In this document: positions 63,947 through 64,000 of the stretch, piece by piece
Layout: each line of letters begins with the position of its first letter
Position numbering within the stretch: position 1 is the first letter of the stretch
Notes under the pieces: model-generated
The model's input: only the letters and a program-made list of their open reading frames with translations
Told to the model about the DNA's origin: nothing
Database searches by the model: none
Made by a program: the position numbers and the translations under genes
NCBI GenBank assembly: GCA_030145845.1
Contig: JAIXHJ010000008.1
Span: 1 to 64,000 of the forward strand
Source: Pseudomonadota bacterium
GTDB lineage: Bacteria > Pseudomonadota > Gammaproteobacteria > Pseudomonadales > Oceanobacteraceae
Length of the DNA stretch: 64,000 bases
Reading direction: 5' to 3'

Positions 63947-64000
63947 ATGAACTCTGTTATCGCAGGCAGAACACGCAGCCGTCTGAAGGCGGATGACCGG
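63947..64000 (+). CDS. N-terminus of a divergent gene, possibly TetR regulator (cut by window end)
   Basis: ATG at 63947 opens 18 codons to the window edge (MNSVIAGRTRSRLKADDR). The Arg/Lys-rich start followed by a DDR or DERR-like segment is common at TetR N-termini, and a palindrome lies 68 bases upstream. Too short to be sure. Confidence 0.4.
   Translation, partial: MNSVIAGRTRSRLKADDR

Noticed and set aside
1-64000. CRISPR arrays, tRNA or rRNA genes, complete insertion sequences
   Set aside because: No regularly spaced repeats, cloverleaf-like segments, rRNA signatures or transposase-like proteins were recognised.

Overview
The window looks like chromosomal DNA of an aquatic gammaproteobacterium of the Oceanospirillales/Pseudomonadales type. 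The basis is the core order rpsF-rpsR-DUF2232-rplI-dnaB with alr nearby, several TonB-dependent receptors, a Pseudomonas-like meta-cleavage pathway and a Pseudomonas-like Zur regulon. This placement rests on gene content and order; no alignment or tree was run. No tRNA, rRNA, CRISPR array or intact transposase was seen.

Region 1 (1-8.9 kb) is a catechol meta-cleavage (lower) pathway. It starts with a 5'-truncated semialdehyde dehydrogenase whose homology stops abruptly near base 118. Hydratase, decarboxylase, tautomerase, acylating acetaldehyde dehydrogenase and aldolase genes follow and end at a strong terminator. Next come an SDR-like protein with degenerate active-site motifs, a second tautomerase-like protein and a plant-type ferredoxin. 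A LysR regulator is divergent from catechol 2,3-dioxygenase, with an ATAC-N7-GTAT operator between them.

Region 2 (8.9-24.4 kb) is a zinc-starvation island. Two nearly identical 15-bp Zur boxes were found. One drives TonB receptor, CobN-like, ExbB-like and DUF2149 genes; the CobN-like protein is predicted to be periplasmic and membrane-anchored. The other drives zur, folE2, gamma-carbonic anhydrase, thrS2, pyrC2 and hisI2, a set of paralogs of zinc enzymes. HisI2 has Asp in place of a zinc-ligand Cys, and PyrC2 has Gln in place of the first metal His. A DASS transporter, a GFA-domain protein and a small membrane protein lie between the two units.

Region 3 (24.5-35 kb) holds a fused ethanolamine ammonia-lyase (EutB and EutC in one protein) with its reactivase EutA. 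It also holds a DUF1513 beta-propeller protein, an orphan TctC-type binding protein, an M17 aminopeptidase, a SpoU methyltransferase, a COG2509 flavoprotein and a 47-residue ORF.

Region 4 (35-42.3 kb) has an OmpR/PhoQ-like two-component operon preceded by 11-bp-spaced repeats and ending in two Bor-like lipoproteins. The ribosomal protein/dnaB core follows.

Region 5 (42.5-61 kb) separates dnaB from alr. It carries two GNAT proteins, an orphan periplasmic binding protein, an OprC-like copper receptor, an orphan FecR-like protein and an ECF sigma/FecR/TonB receptor system. Two secreted phosphatases follow (PAP2 lipoprotein and EEP-jacalin), each behind a Pho-box-like triple repeat. The region ends with a rhomboid protease paired with a B-box membrane protein, and a primosome pair made of a lambda-P-like loader and a DnaT-like protein with three DnaT domains.

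Region 6 (61-64 kb) has alr, a YjbR/MmcQ protein and a zinc alcohol dehydrogenase. It ends with a 26-bp perfect palindrome and the first 18 codons of a divergent gene, possibly a TetR regulator.
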